Positions 63,668-64,000 of a DNA stretch of 64,000 bases are shown one piece after another. The notes beneath the pieces were generated by a model. The model was not told the DNA's origin, made no database searches, and saw only the letters and a list, made by a program, of their open reading frames with translations. The position numbers and the translations under genes are program-made. Source of the DNA: Oligoflexia bacterium (GTDB taxonomy: Bacteria > Bdellovibrionota_B > Oligoflexia > Oligoflexales > JAGOVF01). The first letter of the stretch is position 1. Each line of letters starts with the position of its first letter. Location: contig JAUILP010000002.1 in the NCBI GenBank assembly GCA_030432875.1, positions 47,313-111,312 of the forward strand. Direction: 5' to 3'.

Positions 63668-64000
63668 AATATCCTGGGACAAGATTATTCATGAGCATTT
63701 GTGTCACCTTAAATCTCACTATGGGACGATAAATGCTCAAATGCCTAAAGTATTTGATTTTATAGAGTGGCGCTATGCTCCTGGGCGACAAATTTGCCAT
63801 ATGTCTAAATATTAGTTGCTTTTATGCCGATGAGGATCTGCTAGCAGTGAAATCTTAAAATCTAGGCAGCCGTCCAGGGTCCCGTCATTCTCGCGATGCT
63901 CGAATGACGGGAAAGGTTAATGATAGTAAGGTTTTCAATGAATTTTGATTCATCCATCCAATCGTCCGAATTCCTTGAGCAATATTTTTAAAGCCCATTA
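63668..64000. other. 333-bp region to the right window edge
   Basis: No confident gene. A perfect 10-bp inverted repeat lies at 63881-63911. A minus-strand frame is open from the right edge to a stop at 63885-63887 (visible residues MGFKNIAQGIRTIGW and more), which may be the 3' end of a gene outside the window, but its tail runs into the palindrome. Confidence 0.4.
63881..63911. repeat. Palindromic repeat CCCGTCATTC / GAATGACGGG
   Basis: Perfect 10-bp arms with an 11-nt loop and no T-run. The sequence type (GTCATTC...GAATGAC) is one often found as dispersed intergenic palindromes in bacterial genomes. Only one copy is in this window. Confidence 0.7.

Overview
The window looks like chromosomal DNA of a Gram-negative, diderm bacterium. 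Evidence for this is several predicted lipoproteins, an outer-membrane porin-like protein, rhomboid and DUF374-type envelope enzymes, and a standard bacterial rimP-nusA-infB-rbfA-truB cluster. The richness in secreted repeat lipoproteins, a HEAT-type lipoprotein and a TPR regulator suggests a Bdellovibrionota/Oligoflexia-like or deltaproteobacterial lineage. That placement is inference; no rRNA gene is present to confirm it. Shine-Dalgarno sites are common, and TTG or GTG starts are frequent.

Region by region: (1) 1-16320 is an accessory, surface-protein-rich block. It holds the 3' part of an FG-GAP repeat protein, a small lipoprotein, a start-less ORF remnant, a HEAT-repeat protein, a large Ig-like/PQQ-like lipoprotein, and a tandem duplication of a secreted S9-like serine peptidase that includes its upstream region. 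(2) 16423-22428 carries the phosphate uptake operon pstSCAB-phoU on the minus strand, with a porin-like gene facing the other way. (3) 22461-33470 carries metH, a glycosidase-like lipoprotein with a cysteine-pair repeat, a dCMP-deaminase-like gene, a TPR regulator divergent from a trypsin-like protease, and a degenerate PilZ protein. (4) 34068-44880 is the translation and recombination core: rimP, nusA, infB, rbfA, truB, a HAMP membrane protein, ruvA, ruvB and a large unknown membrane protein. (5) 45118-55351 mixes small membrane proteins, a lipoprotein, a histidine-phosphatase-like protein, def, rpe, hutH, rhomboid, a DUF374 acyltransferase-like gene and an ABC-2 exporter. (6) 55658-63667 has a flavoprotein, folD, an RNase H-like gene, an oligopeptide ABC importer lacking its ATPases, and pepP.

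The most notable observations are these. rpe can only be read in full if the ribosome or polymerase slips by -1 on a run of ten A, or if the sequence has a 1-nt error there. The secreted peptidase pair is a tandem duplication in which both copies keep the catalytic triad and share conserved upstream blocks. A dispersed palindromic repeat of about 110 bp occurs twice, and one copy lies across the 5' end of pstC. A histidine-phosphatase-like protein has Cys in place of the first catalytic Arg. A GH-like lipoprotein carries four short cysteine-pair repeats. No CRISPR array, prophage, complete insertion sequence, tRNA or rRNA gene was seen, and I found no obviously new multi-gene defence or signalling system.
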